A stretch of DNA of 8,984 bases from DAOMFM01 sp035429825 (GTDB lineage: Bacteria > Acidobacteriota > Blastocatellia > UBA7656 > JADIYM01), in assembly GCA_044224215.1 (NCBI GenBank), contig JBGAKX010000166.1, positions 1 through 8,984 of the forward strand. Direction: 5' to 3'. Within the stretch, counting starts at the first letter, position 1. Each line of letters begins with the position of its first letter. Below, one piece after another: positions 7,967 to 8,984 of this stretch. The notes under the pieces were generated by a model. It made no database searches and was not told the origin of the DNA. It saw only the letters and a program-made list of their open reading frames with translations. The position numbers were made by a program, and so were the translations under genes.

Positions 7967-8984
7967 ATGGACAGAGACTCAAGTATAGAGCGATCGGCGG
8001 ACGCGCTCGGACCCGGGGCCGCCCCGGAGATCACGTTCGTCGTGAAGCTCGCGGCCGCGCTGCACGCGTACGGCGTGCCGTCCCACCGGCTCGAGCTCGA
8101 AGTCGACGAACTGCTGGTCGCCAGGTTCGGTCTCCAGGGAAGCGTGTTTTCGATGCCGACCGGGTTGCTCGTGTCGATCGGCGCGCCCGAAGAGCAGCGG
8201 ACGAGCATGATCCGAATTGAGCCCGGCGAGGCCAACCTCGACAAGCTGGTCCTGCTCGACGAGCTTGTCGACGATGTCGCGAGCGGAGACGTATCGGCGG
8301 CGGATGGTCTGCGGCGGATCGAGAAGATCGTTTCGTCGCCGCCGCGCTATCGGTCGGCGCTCGTCGTGTTGTCGTTCGGCGTGAGTTCGGCGACGGCGTG
8401 CCAGTTTCTTGGCGGGCGTCTGCGCGAGGTTCTCACATCCTTATTAATAGGATTGTTGATCGGCCTGCTCTGGCTGATCGCAAAACGCTGGCAGAACGGG
8501 TCGTTCCTGTTTGAGCCGATCGCCGCCAGTCTTGCCGCAGCGATAGCGATTGCCGCCGCAAACCTGTTTGGACCGCTCGCGGTTCCTCCGACGACTGTCG
8601 CGGGGCTGGTCGCGCTGCTACCCGGGCTCACCCTCACGACGGCTATGACCGAGCTTGCGACCCGCAACCTCGTCGCCGGAACCGTTCGGCTCGTCTGGGC
8701 GGTCGTCGTGTTTCTCGAAATCGCATTTGGCGTCGCCCTTGGAAACCAGGCGGAGCACATTTTCCCGCATCCGCCGGGTCCGGCCATCGTTCGGATGGTC
8801 ACGCCGTTGACCGGCTGGGTCGCCGCATTTATTGCACCTGTTGCATTTGCGATCCGCTTCTATGCCCGGCCACGAGACTTTGGCCGGATCATCGCGGGCG
8901 GAATCATGTCGCTCGGCGGCGCGCGCGTTGGCGCGCCTCGCCCGGCCCTGAATTTCGGCGCGTTCACGGGGGCAGTATTCATCA
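7967..8984 (+). CDS. ThrE/YjjP-family threonine/serine exporter, C-terminus cut by the window edge
   Basis: This is an inner-membrane protein of the ThrE (DUF1212) family, whose characterised members export threonine and serine. About 339 residues are visible. A cytoplasmic N-terminal domain (about 1–128) shows the family pattern: FVVKLAAALHAYGVPSHRLE, then MPTGLLVSI and IRIEPGEANLDKLVLLDELV. Hydrophobic segments follow at roughly 130–148, 154–172, 183–201, 205–222 and 236–259, then about 283–305. The motif LLPGLTLTTAMTEL (217–230) is the conserved LPG region. The second membrane half continues past the right edge, so a fused YjjP–YjjB architecture is likely but not proven. An in-frame TAG at 7952 makes the ATG at 7967 the earliest start. 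No Shine-Dalgarno precedes it. It diverges from the str operon and is probably unrelated in function. The actual substrate is inferred from the family. Confidence 0.85.
   Translation, partial: MDRDSSIERSADALGPGAAPEITFVVKLAAALHAYGVPSHRLELEVDELLVARFGLQGSVFSMPTGLLVSIGAPEEQRTSMIRIEPGEANLDKLVLLDELVDDVASGDVSAADGLRRIEKIVSSPPRYRSALVVLSFGVSSATACQFLGGRLREVLTSLLIGLLIGLLWLIAKRWQNGSFLFEPIAASLAAAIAIAAANLFGPLAVPPTTVAGLVALLPGLTLTTAMTELATRNLVAGTVRLVWAVVVFLEIAFGVALGNQAEHIFPHPPGPAIVRMVTPLTGWVAAFIAPVAFAIRFYARPRDFGRIIAGGIMSLGGARVGAPRPALNFGAFTGAVFI

Overview
This GC-rich window carries the conserved bacterial str–S10 ribosomal protein cluster on the minus strand. Next to it, on the plus strand, is a divergent membrane-transporter gene. 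Reading in the direction of minus-strand transcription (high to low coordinates), the order is rpsL (S12), rpsG (S7), fusA (EF-G), tuf (EF-Tu), rpsJ (S10), rplC (L3), rplD (L4), rplW (L23), rplB (L2) and rpsS (S19, cut by the left edge). The plus-strand gene from 7967 to the right edge encodes a ThrE/YjjP-type threonine/serine exporter whose C-terminal end lies beyond the window.

Gene order and protein sequences are clearly bacterial and chromosomal. The EF-Tu switch I region (DNAPEEKARGITIATAHVEY) and the overall composition are compatible with Acidobacteriota or a related GC-rich lineage, but that is only an impression from memory. Most genes are tightly spaced (5 to 33 bases), often with the Shine-Dalgarno overlapping the previous stop codon. 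Four gaps are longer: rpsG–fusA (62), tuf–rpsJ (76), rpsJ–rplC (87) and rplW–rplB (86). The last three contain GC-rich inverted repeats.

The most interesting stretch is the 471-base interval between rpsL and the divergent gene. It holds a near-consensus sigma-70 promoter firing leftward (TTGACA, 17 bases, TATAGT; 7845–7873). This predicts a 5' leader of about 340 nt before rpsL. The leader has many nested complementary segments: an 11-bp stem at the very 5' end, two compact hairpins, an 8-bp closing helix, and a GAAA-capped hairpin near the rpsL Shine-Dalgarno that competes with an alternative helix. I do not recognise it as a known RNA family. It is my best candidate for an undescribed element, a structured, possibly regulatory leader of the str operon. 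The short rpsL–rpsG and tuf–rpsJ gaps leave little room for the S7 and L4 control sites known in E. coli, so regulation here may rely on this leader.

Functionally, the minus-strand genes supply ribosomal proteins of both subunits and the two elongation GTPases. The plus-strand gene is probably independent. It has its own weak promoter-like sequence and no Shine-Dalgarno, and may be transcribed as a leaderless mRNA.
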